A DNA stretch of 64,000 nt from Daejeonia sp002484105 (GTDB lineage Bacteria; Bacteroidota; Bacteroidia; Flavobacteriales; Weeksellaceae): positions 2,914,001 to 2,978,000 of the forward strand of contig NZ_CP195105.1 of the NCBI RefSeq assembly GCF_051175565.1, in the 5' to 3' direction. The notes under the pieces were generated by a model that searched no databases, was not told where the DNA came from, and worked only from the letters and a program-made list of their open reading frames with translations. The position numbers were made by a program, and so were the translations under genes. Each line of letters begins with the position of its first letter. Position 1 is the stretch's first letter. Below, piece after piece: positions 16,624-25,651 of this stretch.

Positions 16624-17265
16624 TTAAACAAAAATTCGGTTCAGAATAGCGGAAACTTCACCGGATTTTGTGGCCGGAAAAAGATGTGTGGCATTATGGA
16701 TGATATAATCAGGATGGGAATTTTTGAGCGGAAACACAATATCCCGATCGGCCATAATCTGAATAACTTCCTGGTCTTCATCATACTTCCAGTCGCAGAT
16801 TTTGTCGATGGACCATTTGAGATAATAGGGATCACGTACCCGGAAATACTGGAGGATTTTGGGATTTTTCGGATCAAAGAGTTTTCGGAAAAACGAATAT
16901 GCAACCATTGACCGTTCATTGAAAAAACCTGTTGGCAGCATTTTGGGAATTCTGGTAAGTTCGCCGGCACGGATCAGTTTCGATTTTTCGTGATGAGATT
17001 TTATACTGCCCAGGATGACGACTTTTCTGGCATGTTTCAGGCGGTTGATTTCCTGAACGATAATACCTCCGAATGAATATCCCAGGAGATAAAAGGGTTC
17101 CGAAGCATCCACCCTGTCTGCCATACGCTGCACATAGCGGCTGAAAGATTCATTGGTTTCGGGAATAAGCCAGTTGAGAAAAATCACTTCTATACCGGTA
17201 TTAAAATGCAGTCTTTCGAGAACTGTATAATCGGCACCAAGACCGCTGACAATATATAATTTCAT
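16624..17265 (-). CDS. Alpha/beta hydrolase
   Basis: 213 residues. The nucleophile elbow is GYSFGG (Ser about residue 84), the likely acid is Asp in MADRDIVFP and the His is in NATHLFP, a complete Ser-Asp-His triad. The oxyanion region is VSGLGADYTV. No signal peptide. Substrate not predictable; many such short flavobacterial hydrolases are annotated only at fold level. It is 31 nt downstream of the sdaA start and on the same strand, i.e. immediately upstream in transcription order, so the two may share a transcript. Confidence 0.8.
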   Translation of the reverse strand: MKLYIVSGLGADYTVLERLHFNTGIEVIFLNWLIPETNESFSRYVQRMADRVDASEPFYLLGYSFGGIIVQEINRLKHARKVVILGSIKSHHEKSKLIRAGELTRIPKMLPTGFFNERSMVAYSFFRKLFDPKNPKILQYFRVRDPYYLKWSIDKICDWKYDEDQEVIQIMADRDIVFPLKNSHPDYIIHNATHLFPATKSGEVSAILNRIFV

Positions 17266-17288
17266 TTTTGATTCTGAAAATTTTCACA

Positions 17289-17319
17289 GTTTTGTCTCCG
17301 GATAAAGCGGAGTTAAAAC
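17289..17319. other. Hairpin without T-run upstream of the hydrolase gene
   Basis: GTTTT-gt-CTCCG and CGGAG-tt-AAAAC pair across GATAAAG (10 pairs plus a 2x2 internal loop). It lies about 24 nt before the hydrolase ATG on the minus strand, so it is in or near the 5' untranslated region. Confidence 0.45.
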
Positions 17320-17930
17320 CATATACAGGACTTTCTCCATCACACGAAATTACTGAAAATATGCAGAACGAAAGCCTTTTGCATTTGGAAATAACCTAAA
17401 AAAAACAAAAGGAACTAAATTTGCCGCAGCGTTGTGGTTGGATTTTGACCTCAAAGAGATCACATTTATATAGAAATAAGCGATGTCAATAGATTCGACT
17501 CCTACGAAGTCGTATCATTCCACAAAAATATTGTTCTATAAAAATCTGAATCCTTTGGATTCTTCCAACTGGTAATCTCTTATCAAAATTATTAAAAGGT
17601 TTCTTTTTTGAGCCTATACCGACTTCCTTAAAGAGCGATCTCTTCAATTCAATTCTATCAAAAAAGCACAATTGCTTCCACAGAAAGTTTCGATTCCAAA
17701 ATCAAAAGTTTCAGTTTATAGTTTCGTGGGCTGAAATAAAGTCTCTTGCCGAAAAAAAATGAAAGACCATTTTATTTTAGTAGGTCAAAAAGCCAACAGT
17801 TGCAAAATATAACCTCTCACGGACAGGAAATCGAAGCAATACTGATAAGCCGTTCTTTTTTCTGTGAGAGATTAAAGTGGAATTATCTTCAAAGCTACCC
17901 AACGAGGGTACAGAAAATCAAATTCTTACT
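17320..17930. other. Non-coding junction between core genes and the accessory island
   Basis: About 610 bp without a credible gene. It holds a lone plus-strand -7-like box TAAATTTG at 17416-17423 with no gene behind it, a GTTGTGG-starting AT-rich stretch just after it, and two short palindromes (17496-17512 and 17548-17562). I see no integrase, no inverted terminal repeats and no copy of the tRNA 3' end that would mark an attachment site. Confidence 0.6.
17496..17562. repeat. Two REP-like short palindromes
   Basis: CGACT-cctacga-AGTCG at 17496-17512 and GAATCC-ttt-GGATTC at 17548-17562. Both are G/A-TCC...GGA-TC-like hairpins with centres 51 bp apart and flanked by similar TCTATAAAAATCT-type A/T sequence. 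Their form recalls interspersed palindromic elements of Bacteroidota intergenic regions; family membership cannot be shown from one copy pair. Confidence 0.4.
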
Positions 17931-19130
17931 TTATTTCAAAACAACTTTTTTCTCTTTTTCATCATATTTATAGTTCACAATTCCTCCTGATATTATAAGC
18001 TCGATGACTTCATCGATTATATGAAATGGAACCACGAACCATTCTCTTGGCGTATGACGCTGTTTTGAGGAATCGTAAATATCTATATTTAGACAGGAAT
18101 GACCGAAAAAGCGATGCAAAATGCTTTCAAAGTTTTGTGTGTGCACATTGTAACACTTGTAGGAACTCACCACTTTAACATCAGCAAAAAGATAGGTAGC
18201 TTCTTTAGATGCGTTTTTTATTCTGGTTTCTACCTTAGAATTGGAAAATCCGATTTTGTACAAATCCTTTATGGATGCTATTTCAGGATTTGTTGATTTT
18301 GATTTCAATACATAGATCCAACCACTTTTGACATCTTCTTCCGAAACCACTCCTGCATTTTTAAATAATGCTTCTTCGGTTGCTTCCTGCGTGTTTGAGA
18401 TCGCTTTACCATTTTTTTGAATAGCTTTCCCCAACGACCGGAACAGCATATTGGAAATGGTTCCGTTTTCAAAAATCGTTACGGTACGTCCTTCCAACCG
18501 GACTCGGCTTCCGGATTTGTTTTCTTTCAGTACTTTTTCCGCATTTGAGACTTCTAAATAAGCCAAAATACCATCTACCAAATAGAAATTACCTTCGGTA
18601 AGGTTGTCCTCGGCATCATAAAAATCTACAAGCTTTCTTTTGCCTTCTTTTAATTCTTTGTGAACCTGTTGAAACATCACCTCATACTTTTTGAAATCCT
18701 TTTCTTTCATCGGTTTTCTTTGGGCAATGTAATCTGCTTTTATTCGGTCTGAATCTTTGGGGGTGTGTTTAAAAACATGTATCGAATTATCGGTATCGAT
18801 ATCCAACAGGCCTAAATCATCATCGTCCAAAATATCTTCAAGTTTTGGAGTTGGTATTTCAACATGACCGAGTAAATTGTATTTATCAAAAGGTTTTAAA
18901 ACCACTTTATGTTGATCGTTTTCCCGGATTGCCTTTAATCTTGACAAAAGTCCATATTCCGACATCGAAGTTGATGAAGGTTCGCGATTATTTTTTTCAA
19001 AGAAGTTATTAATTTCCATGAAAGAATCGATCAAACGGTCTTCATCAGTTTTTACAACCGTTGTCTTTGCTTTGGCATCTAATAAACCAAATTCATCATC
19101 ATTAAAAATATCATCTAACGTCTTAGCCAT
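17931..19130 (-). CDS. GIY-YIG family nuclease (T5orf172/MUG113-like)
   Basis: 399 residues. The C-terminal domain (about 270-385) has GWIYVLKSK, LYKIGFSNSKVETRI, FESILHRFFG (metal-binding Glu) and REWFVVP, the order of T5orf172/MUG113-type GIY-YIG nucleases. The N-terminal half is a charged region with two similar segments, LDDIFNDDEFGLLD and LEDILDDDDLGLLD about 90 residues apart, possibly short linear docking motifs. Its start overlaps the end of the helicase gene by 8 nt (19123-19130), so they are translationally coupled. I infer it is the cutting subunit of the island's helicase/methyltransferase system. Confidence 0.82.
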   Translation of the reverse strand: MAKTLDDIFNDDEFGLLDAKAKTTVVKTDEDRLIDSFMEINNFFEKNNREPSSTSMSEYGLLSRLKAIRENDQHKVVLKPFDKYNLLGHVEIPTPKLEDILDDDDLGLLDIDTDNSIHVFKHTPKDSDRIKADYIAQRKPMKEKDFKKYEVMFQQVHKELKEGKRKLVDFYDAEDNLTEGNFYLVDGILAYLEVSNAEKVLKENKSGSRVRLEGRTVTIFENGTISNMLFRSLGKAIQKNGKAISNTQEATEEALFKNAGVVSEEDVKSGWIYVLKSKSTNPEIASIKDLYKIGFSNSKVETRIKNASKEATYLFADVKVVSSYKCYNVHTQNFESILHRFFGHSCLNIDIYDSSKQRHTPREWFVVPFHIIDEVIELIISGGIVNYKYDEKEKKVVLK

Positions 19131-21561
19131 TTTGAACTCTTTTTCTTTTCGCCTCCTGCAAAAATAATAACGCTTCTGCCATTCTCACTTCCTTCTGATC
19201 GTAAGATTGTAAGCTCGGCGCTTCTCCGGTTTTCTTTTTGAACTCGACAATCTTGGGCCATAAAACAATTGCTTCCTCCTCCGTCATTTCTATTTTATTT
19301 ACGTTGATGGTATCCTGAATGGCTTTCAACATACGAACGGTAACGTTTTTAGAAAGGATTTCAAAAGCTCTTTGGAATGGATTAATTGAGTCAATTAAGT
19401 CAATATGAATATCATCAATATTGATGAAACTTCCTGCAAGGCGAATGAACTTTTTGCCACCCTCTTCCACCACCGAACCTGCTTTTATCACAGAATCGAC
19501 TACTACATGCTGACGAACCGCTTCCACATCTTCCTCTGACAAGTCTGGATAAACTTCTCTGATAATTTTTGGAATCAAAACGGTATTAATGACTTCGGGA
19601 TCTACGTTGCCAGGCATTGCTTTCAGCATGGTATCATCCTGCAAAATTTTTGCTTTAAGGTCGTTCAAGTCACTTTCGATAATATCCTTTGCTCTTTGGG
19701 AAGTTGGTTTTTTAAAGCCATTAATTTTTAAAGTAGGTTCATCAGAATCTTCTTCCTCATTTTCTTCATCATTGGGATCGTCTTTTGCTTTAAACTTAAA
19801 ATTAGGTGCTAACACTTGTTCCATTAATAATGAGGCTGTAATTGCTTTCAGCATATTGTTTACGGCTACTTTTACGTCATCATCCTCCGCATCGGGCGAG
19901 GCGATAAGGTTGGTAAACTGTGCGTGCGTTTTGTTGGAAGAATCCCGTGTTGCTCTACCAATAATCTGAATAATTTCGGTGAGCGAACCTCTGTAACCAA
20001 TGGTTAAAGCATGTTCGCAAAAAGGCCAGTCGAAGCCTTCTTTCGCCATACCTAAAGCGATAATCATATCGATATCTTCGGGGCTACTCACGCCACGCAA
20101 ATAAGCGACCACTTTTTCCCGGCTGCTGGAATCATCATTCACCAAGTCGGCAATTTTCAAAATACGTCCGGTACGTTTACTTTTTACGTACATGATTTTG
20201 GTTTCGGAATCCTGATATTCCATTTCGCCGATACAATCGATGATGTGGCTCACTTCTTCTAATTTCTGCTTTGAAGATTCTGCAGATTGTACACTTGGAA
20301 TGTGGATGATGGTTTTCTTGTTCTCGTCCAGAATTTCTTCCAGTGCGGAAATTCCTTTATCCGGATCTTTTTTATAATATCTTCCTCTGTAAAAATGATA
20401 ACCAATACCTAAAGATTTTAAATAATCGTAACCATTAAGCTGCTCATAATAATTATAGGTAACTTTTGAGAATTTGGCTTCGTCTTCGGGCAGTAAAACA
20501 GGAACACTATCGCCTCTAAAGTAAGATCCTGTCATTGCTACAATATGCGCATGAGAGTCTTTCATAATCGAACGCATCACCTCTCCTAAACGGTTGTCAC
20601 CATCAGCAGAAACGTGGTGAAATTCGTCAATGGCAATCAGTGTATCATTCAAATCTTTGGGTTGTATGCCATCAAAAGCAAAACGTAAAGTGGCATGGGT
20701 ACAAATCAAAATCCGCTCATCGGATTCCAGAAAATGAACGAAGGCTTTTACTTTACTTTTATCACTTCCCGGTGTGCAAAGGTTATATCTTTGGTTGGGT
20801 TCCCAATTGGCAAAAAAACCGTATTTGGATAATTCTGTTGGAGTAAACGAATTACCAATAGACCGTTCAGGTACGGCAACAATCACTTTTTTGATGCCTT
20901 GATTCACTAATTTGTCCAGTGCTATAAACATCAATGCTCTGGATTTCCCGGAAGCGGGTGGTGCTTTTAGCAAAAGATACTGTGCTGATCTTGCCTTATA
21001 AGCTTTTGCCTGCATTTCTCGCATTCCCAGTTCGTTGGTAGATTTACTTTTTCCGGTTTGGGCATATTCCACTTCCACCAGATTGATGGGTTTAACGTAT
21101 TCCGGATGCTTAATTTCTACTTTTTCTTTTGGTTTTCGCTCTGTTTTTTGTGAAGGAACAGAACCGGCATCTGGATCATTTATCGAATCGTATACAATTT
21201 TGCCCAATCTCAGTTTATAGTCGCCTTTAATCTTTTCTCCCGAGGCGGCCATTTCGGCGGTATATAATGCTTTGTCTTTGGTAAGTAATCCGGGAAATTC
21301 TATTAACATTCTTGGATTACTGGCGCTGTAACCAGCCTGAAAAAGGACATGGGTATAAGGTTTCAGAATAGTATAATGTCCCTGTTTGTCTTTTGCAAAT
21401 AACTTTGACGTATAATGAGGCGTATTATCGCGGTATTCAATTTTCTTATTACCGCTTCGGATCAGATGCAAAATCTCATTATAAACAGTAAGGAAAAGAA
21501 TATTCTCTTTTTTAAGACCAAGGCGGTCTATTGTATTTTGTAATTCTGGGGTGTAGGTCAT
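19123..21561 (-). CDS. DEAD/DEAH-box family helicase, defence-associated
   Basis: 812 residues. SF2 motifs: Walker A APPASGKSRA (about residue 202), motif II IAIDEFHHV (about 313), motif III AMTGSYF, motif V GMAKEGFDWPF, and motif VI QIIGRATRDS (about 535). The C-terminal 250 residues are acidic then helical and do not match a domain I know. It should translocate or unwind DNA using ATP. Sandwiched between a DUF4143 ATPase gene (12-nt gap) and the overlapping nuclease gene. Together with the methyltransferase at 25954-28653 it resembles a split restriction system. Codon use is AT-rich relative to the nuo genes. Confidence 0.85.
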   Translation of the reverse strand: MTYTPELQNTIDRLGLKKENILFLTVYNEILHLIRSGNKKIEYRDNTPHYTSKLFAKDKQGHYTILKPYTHVLFQAGYSASNPRMLIEFPGLLTKDKALYTAEMAASGEKIKGDYKLRLGKIVYDSINDPDAGSVPSQKTERKPKEKVEIKHPEYVKPINLVEVEYAQTGKSKSTNELGMREMQAKAYKARSAQYLLLKAPPASGKSRALMFIALDKLVNQGIKKVIVAVPERSIGNSFTPTELSKYGFFANWEPNQRYNLCTPGSDKSKVKAFVHFLESDERILICTHATLRFAFDGIQPKDLNDTLIAIDEFHHVSADGDNRLGEVMRSIMKDSHAHIVAMTGSYFRGDSVPVLLPEDEAKFSKVTYNYYEQLNGYDYLKSLGIGYHFYRGRYYKKDPDKGISALEEILDENKKTIIHIPSVQSAESSKQKLEEVSHIIDCIGEMEYQDSETKIMYVKSKRTGRILKIADLVNDDSSSREKVVAYLRGVSSPEDIDMIIALGMAKEGFDWPFCEHALTIGYRGSLTEIIQIIGRATRDSSNKTHAQFTNLIASPDAEDDDVKVAVNNMLKAITASLLMEQVLAPNFKFKAKDDPNDEENEEEDSDEPTLKINGFKKPTSQRAKDIIESDLNDLKAKILQDDTMLKAMPGNVDPEVINTVLIPKIIREVYPDLSEEDVEAVRQHVVVDSVIKAGSVVEEGGKKFIRLAGSFINIDDIHIDLIDSINPFQRAFEILSKNVTVRMLKAIQDTINVNKIEMTEEEAIVLWPKIVEFKKKTGEAPSLQSYDQKEVRMAEALLFLQEAKRKRVQNG

Positions 21562-21573
21562 TGGTTTGTAATT

Positions 21574-23031
21574 TTATACAGCATAAATGGTATTTTTCTG
21601 TTTCAATGTATTGACGCCCACATTATAAGCGTAAACGGAAGCCGGAATAAAAGTTAAATCTGTGTTTTGTTCATTCCTGTTTCCTGTATTTTCAATAGTG
21701 GTTACTACTGCTTTGTCAAATTGGTTGTTTTCACAAAATTTCAATAAACTTTTGAGCTCTTTAGGATGATGAAAAAAACGGTCACTCCATTTTATTTCCA
21801 CCGCCCAAACGGGTTGAAACTGTTTTGCATCTACCAAAACCATATCGACTTCGCCTTCGGTTTTTCCTGTTTTCCAGCGTGCATAGGTTAAATCGATATT
21901 TTCCCGATGCATCCATTGCGAATAAATGGCGGTTTCTACCAGATTCCCCATTTCGCTATCGGTTTCGATGACAGGTGAAAAAAGTGCGGTTCGCAAAGAA
22001 GCATTGGTAAGATAGACTTTAAAACTCGTTATTCTTTTCAGCCGTTTGGCATTGAGGTCCACTTTATTCAGGACTTTGATAAGAAATGCAGATTCTAAAT
22101 ATTCCAGATACTTCCGAATGGTATCTTTGGCGATTCCGCTGTCGTTGGCGAGGTTTTCATAGGAAAGTTCCTGACCGGTATTGTAAGCAAGATAGGCAAA
22201 AAAACGGTTCAGTTCCTGCACATCTCTGATACCGTACAAACTGGGTAAATCTCTTAACAGAACTTTGTCAATAATATCATCTTTCACAAAGCGGTTCATA
22301 TCGTTCTGTATTTTTTCCGACAGCACCACTTCAGGATATCCACCGAAATTAATATAATTCAGAAATTCTTTATTCAGTGCTTTAATATCTCGGGCAACAA
22401 TGTAAGGCACCGTCAGCCCACCGTATTGAATCGTAGATTCCGTAATCAGATTTTCTAAATTTTTCAGATGAATGTATTCCTGAAACGTAAGTGGCGGAAG
22501 CATGAAATCGGTAAACCTTCCGGCGCCGCTTTCTGTGCTGTGCCAATGAAGAGCAGCCGCTGCCGATCCGGAAACTATAAACTTGGTCTCCGGGAACGAA
22601 TCCACCAAAACTTTCAAATGCCGTTCCCAGTCTTTCAGATATTGGATTTCGTCAAAAAAGATATAGCAACCTTTTAAATCCTGGGTTTTAACGGCTTCTT
22701 TGCAAAGGTTGAGAATATCTTCCAGCGTAAGATTGATGTAAATTGGATTGTCGATTCCTGCAAAAAATATGTTGAGTGGATTGATTCCATCTTTAATCAG
22801 CCGGGCAATGGAATGAAACATCATTACAGTTTTCCCTACACGGCGAGGCCCCATCAGTACAACGGCTCTTTTAATTTCTTTTTCGGTTACGAACGGATAA
22901 AACAAATCAAAATACAAACGCTGTTTCATAGTGGAGAAATGAGTCGGAATTTCACCATCTGCCCACCACGGATTTTCAAACCGCAGCCGCTCGATAATTT
23001 TTTCGGCAGGAATAAAACCTGTTTTCTCCAT
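21574..23031 (-). CDS. AAA ATPase with DUF4143 domain
   Basis: 485 residues from the ATG at 23031 (MEKTGFIPAEKII). An upstream ATG at 23049 is only 2 nt from a good -7 box (TATATTTG, 23058-23051), so transcripts would start inside it. N-terminal AAA_14 domain: Walker A MGPRRVGKTVMM (about residue 62) and Walker B CYIFFDEIQYL; C-terminal DUF4143 with VDMVLVDAKQ and AVEIKW, a PD-(D/E)xK-like strand pattern. Such proteins are abundant in Bacteroidota as solitary, mobile genes of unknown function, and are suspected of toxin-like or defence roles. It lies between helicase and AlbA_2 genes behind a repeat-rich regulatory region. Confidence 0.85.
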   Translation of the reverse strand: MEKTGFIPAEKIIERLRFENPWWADGEIPTHFSTMKQRLYFDLFYPFVTEKEIKRAVVLMGPRRVGKTVMMFHSIARLIKDGINPLNIFFAGIDNPIYINLTLEDILNLCKEAVKTQDLKGCYIFFDEIQYLKDWERHLKVLVDSFPETKFIVSGSAAAALHWHSTESGAGRFTDFMLPPLTFQEYIHLKNLENLITESTIQYGGLTVPYIVARDIKALNKEFLNYINFGGYPEVVLSEKIQNDMNRFVKDDIIDKVLLRDLPSLYGIRDVQELNRFFAYLAYNTGQELSYENLANDSGIAKDTIRKYLEYLESAFLIKVLNKVDLNAKRLKRITSFKVYLTNASLRTALFSPVIETDSEMGNLVETAIYSQWMHRENIDLTYARWKTGKTEGEVDMVLVDAKQFQPVWAVEIKWSDRFFHHPKELKSLLKFCENNQFDKAVVTTIENTGNRNEQNTDLTFIPASVYAYNVGVNTLKQKNTIYAV

Positions 23032-23037
23032 AAATTT

Positions 23038-23138
23038 TCTTATTTCCATACAAATATACAAAATAAGAGTATCGTAAACATCTTATTTGAATAAAACAGT
23101 ACAAATAAGAAATTTTTCATGTTTCTTTATGCTTATTT
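23038..23138. repeat. Alternating AAATAAGA/TCTTATTT array around the AAA ATPase promoter
   Basis: The 8-mer appears in alternating orientation at 23038-23045 (TCTTATTT), 23061-23068 (AAATAAGA), 23081-23088 (TCTTATTT), 23103-23110 (AAATAAGA), and a 7-bp copy CTTATTT at 23132-23138. Start-to-start steps are 23, 20, 22 and 29 bp. The -7 box of the gene (TATATTTG, 23058-23051 on the minus strand) lies between the first two copies, so a protein bound to the array would cover the promoter. This suggests an operator for cooperative, probably autogenous repression. Confidence 0.65.
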
Positions 23139-23215
23139 GTTAGGAAGAAAGAGGGAATCTGATTTTATTTAAGGATACACTAATGTTTATCTAATTTTAT
23201 TTTTTTAATTCTCAC

Positions 23216-23399
23216 TTAGACATACTTTAATGACTGTAAATCAACGCTTTCAATATTATTGCTTTTTATTTTGTGTCTAAAACCACGTCTAAAGTTCGTC
23301 TAATTAGTTTTTTATCCCGAGTTTTTAGACGTTGTATATATTTAATTCACAATTATTTACTAATTTTTAGCGTCTAAAAATACATCTAATCACGTCTAA
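23216..23399. repeat. Helically phased GTCTAA repeat array
   Basis: The core GTCTAA or its complement TTAGAC occurs seven times in 184 bp: plus-strand copies start at 23275, 23287, 23298, 23372 and 23394; inverted copies at 23216 and 23325. A degenerate copy CATCTAA is at 23383-23389. Within the two clusters (23274-23303 and 23371-23399) the step is 10-12 bp, one DNA turn. The last copy overlaps the TAG stop of the AlbA_2 gene. It lies upstream of the AAA ATPase gene and looks like a multimeric protein-binding site or recombination site. Confidence 0.65.
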
Positions 23400-25036
23400 T
23401 TGTTTTTTGATAGCATCCAAACTTTATCTACATTAATTATCCGTCCAGCTTTCCTGAGTGCCTGCAGATTATTTTTAATCTTATCCTTTTTCTGGGTTAC
23501 ATCAATTACATCCGGAAGTTTATCTAAAAGTAACTCTTCAAAATCGGCTCTGGTTCCTTTCTTAAACTTTTGTAAATAATCTAAAATCATTTTTTGGCAA
23601 TATTGGTTATCGATACCTCTCTGTTTCATATAATCAGCCTTCTCTCCTGTAATGGCGGCAACATCAGCTGCTATATGAAAATTAGGTTTTCTACCTTCTA
23701 TAAGATGCTTTAATTTCAAATTTTTTATTTCGTTATCCGACAATTCTTTTTGTTTAGCTACTTTATCGAGTAAAATAATTTCATCCAATGAAAGGTTAGG
23801 GAGTTCTGCTAATTTTTTAGCATAATTGACATCTACTACTTTTCCGGTAATGGTAACTTTAACTTTATGATTTGAAAAATCATATTCCGGTAATGGAAAG
23901 AATTTGCTTTTCTGGATACGGAACATTCTCTTGATTCCACTTCCAATGGTATCTATCATATTGAGATTAACCATAGCACCTACCAAAAAAGTATTTCTGT
24001 ATTTGGATTCCGGCGAATCACTCGTAACTACTTCTTCTACACTTTTAGGAATAAAATTTCCTGCATTTGTAAAGGAAATCCAACCGTCTTCATTTTCCAC
24101 AACAACAATTTTATCTCCCAATGTGTAATCCTGATGAGCAATACAGTTGTGCAATGCTTCTCTAATAATATAGGGATCATATTGATCTACTTCATCTGGA
24201 AACAAATTTCCGGATTTGATGTACCGATATTTAAGGTTCCGGATTTTAGCACCCACTTTTTCCGTTACATTGATAAACGGACAAAAGAAATGCTCGTAAT
24301 CCTTTTCTACATTGTCTTTATCTTTTAATATCCATGTAATTCTTGCTGCAGCCGGATTGATAAAATGTTCCGATTCGGGTTTGCCCAAAAGGAGGATTGC
24401 GGTATTGGTGATTTTACCCTTAATGGTTACTTTCGCTTTATCCAAAAACACCGTGTCGCTCCAAGTATCTATTTCATCTTTTAGTTTAGGATTTTTTTCT
24501 TTGTATTGAATTCTTGCAAAATCAATGGCTTCACTAGATAAATCTTCAATACTTGCATCGTTGATAATTTCTGCACTCCAGTCTTTTTGGTTGGTTTGGG
24601 CTTTTATCCGATCCCGATCGTAATCACTCAAAGGTCCCAAACTTTCTCCATCTCGTCCATAATAATGTCCTTTCCAAGAAACAGGTTGCCCTTTTTGTGC
24701 AGCAGGAATTTCAAAAATCAATACTTGCTTGCCATCTTTTTTAACTTTATAAACATTAGAAAAGCTATTTTTTGGCGACGTATGTTTTGATATTTCTAAT
24801 TTATAATCATTAGTCTGCAAATCATTTATAGAAGTCCCTACAATTGTTTTATCATTTTTAACGCCTATTAACAGATACGCAAACTCCTGATTATTCAGGT
24901 TGGCCTCATTGGATAATGCGGAAAAGTATCGTCCCAGTTTGTCTTTATCAAACTGGTTTCCTGCCACCTTAAATTCTACGACTTCGGTTTCGGTTTCTAT
25001 GGATAATAATTGATCTAAAAGTTTCTCTTTATTCAT
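23396..25036 (-). CDS. AlbA_2 (Schlafen-type) domain ATP-binding protein
   Basis: 546 residues. The N-terminal AlbA_2 domain (about 10-130) has ETEVVEFKVAGNQ, YLLIGVKNDKTIVG and WKGHYYGRDGESL. A HATPase_c_4-type region (about 285-345) has IREALHNCIAHQDYT and ISFTNAGNFIP. The C-terminus (about 410-546) looks like winged-helix units ending VDKVWML. Such proteins are predicted DNA- or RNA-binding regulators frequent in defence islands and near restriction systems. Its start overlaps the end of the upstream membrane-protein gene by 8 nt (25029-25036), implying a functional pair. Confidence 0.85.
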   Translation of the reverse strand: MNKEKLLDQLLSIETETEVVEFKVAGNQFDKDKLGRYFSALSNEANLNNQEFAYLLIGVKNDKTIVGTSINDLQTNDYKLEISKHTSPKNSFSNVYKVKKDGKQVLIFEIPAAQKGQPVSWKGHYYGRDGESLGPLSDYDRDRIKAQTNQKDWSAEIINDASIEDLSSEAIDFARIQYKEKNPKLKDEIDTWSDTVFLDKAKVTIKGKITNTAILLLGKPESEHFINPAAARITWILKDKDNVEKDYEHFFCPFINVTEKVGAKIRNLKYRYIKSGNLFPDEVDQYDPYIIREALHNCIAHQDYTLGDKIVVVENEDGWISFTNAGNFIPKSVEEVVTSDSPESKYRNTFLVGAMVNLNMIDTIGSGIKRMFRIQKSKFFPLPEYDFSNHKVKVTITGKVVDVNYAKKLAELPNLSLDEIILLDKVAKQKELSDNEIKNLKLKHLIEGRKPNFHIAADVAAITGEKADYMKQRGIDNQYCQKMILDYLQKFKKGTRADFEELLLDKLPDVIDVTQKKDKIKNNLQALRKAGRIINVDKVWMLSKNN

Positions 25037-25589
25037 TAATGTTTTCTGTTAATACCTTCAAATTCTTATTAATTTCTTTTAAATAGTACGGAATCTGTCC
25101 GATATAGGTTTCTGGAGGATTCGAATAATTCTGTCCAAAAATTTGATTAAAAGGTAAGTCAAATATATTACTAAAAGATTTTCCTGTTAAACTTTTGTAT
25201 GATACTTTTATAACAATCTTTTCTTCAATACTATTTTCATAAAGTTTGGTCATAGATCCAATATAAAATTTCAGTTTATAACGTGGTGGAAAATAATTCA
25301 TTCCATTCTTTGCAATGCCAACATTCGACAATGCATGATTATCTTGATAAAATCTATTAAAATCTTTCACAAAATCTACCTTAACATCTTTTGCAACACC
25401 TTCACCAAAATTTTCTATATAAAGTTCCATTACAACATGATTTTCTGATGATTTAAGGTAAGGAATAATATTAGGTGTTTCTTTTTGTAAGCGTACTTTT
25501 CTGCTTTCATTTAATTGAAAAATTGTAATGATGGTGTAAATTGTTGTTGCCGAAGCTACAACAATAGATAATATCAACTCTGTATTCAT
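25029..25589 (-). CDS. Membrane-anchored protein of unknown function paired with the AlbA_2 gene
   Basis: 186 residues. A single N-terminal transmembrane helix (LILSIVVASATTIYTIITIF) is followed by a charged stretch and a domain predicted to be beta-rich (VVMELYIENFGEGVAKDVKVDF), like the Ig-like or CARDB-like domains of membrane-anchored defence proteins. No family name recognised. The 8-nt overlap with the AlbA_2 gene indicates coupling. A membrane effector or sensor is plausible but speculative. Confidence 0.7.
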   Translation of the reverse strand: MNTELILSIVVASATTIYTIITIFQLNESRKVRLQKETPNIIPYLKSSENHVVMELYIENFGEGVAKDVKVDFVKDFNRFYQDNHALSNVGIAKNGMNYFPPRYKLKFYIGSMTKLYENSIEEKIVIKVSYKSLTGKSFSNIFDLPFNQIFGQNYSNPPETYIGQIPYYLKEINKNLKVLTENINE

Positions 25590-25651
25590 TTCTTTTTTTT
25601 ATTTTATATAATTTCGCTTGCACTAACGTCATACTCGCACTTGAAAAGCAA

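Noticed and set aside
17424..17470. GTTGTGG-starting stretch that looks like a type II-C CRISPR repeat
   Set aside because: Only one copy, no spacer-repeat periodicity and no cas genes in the window.
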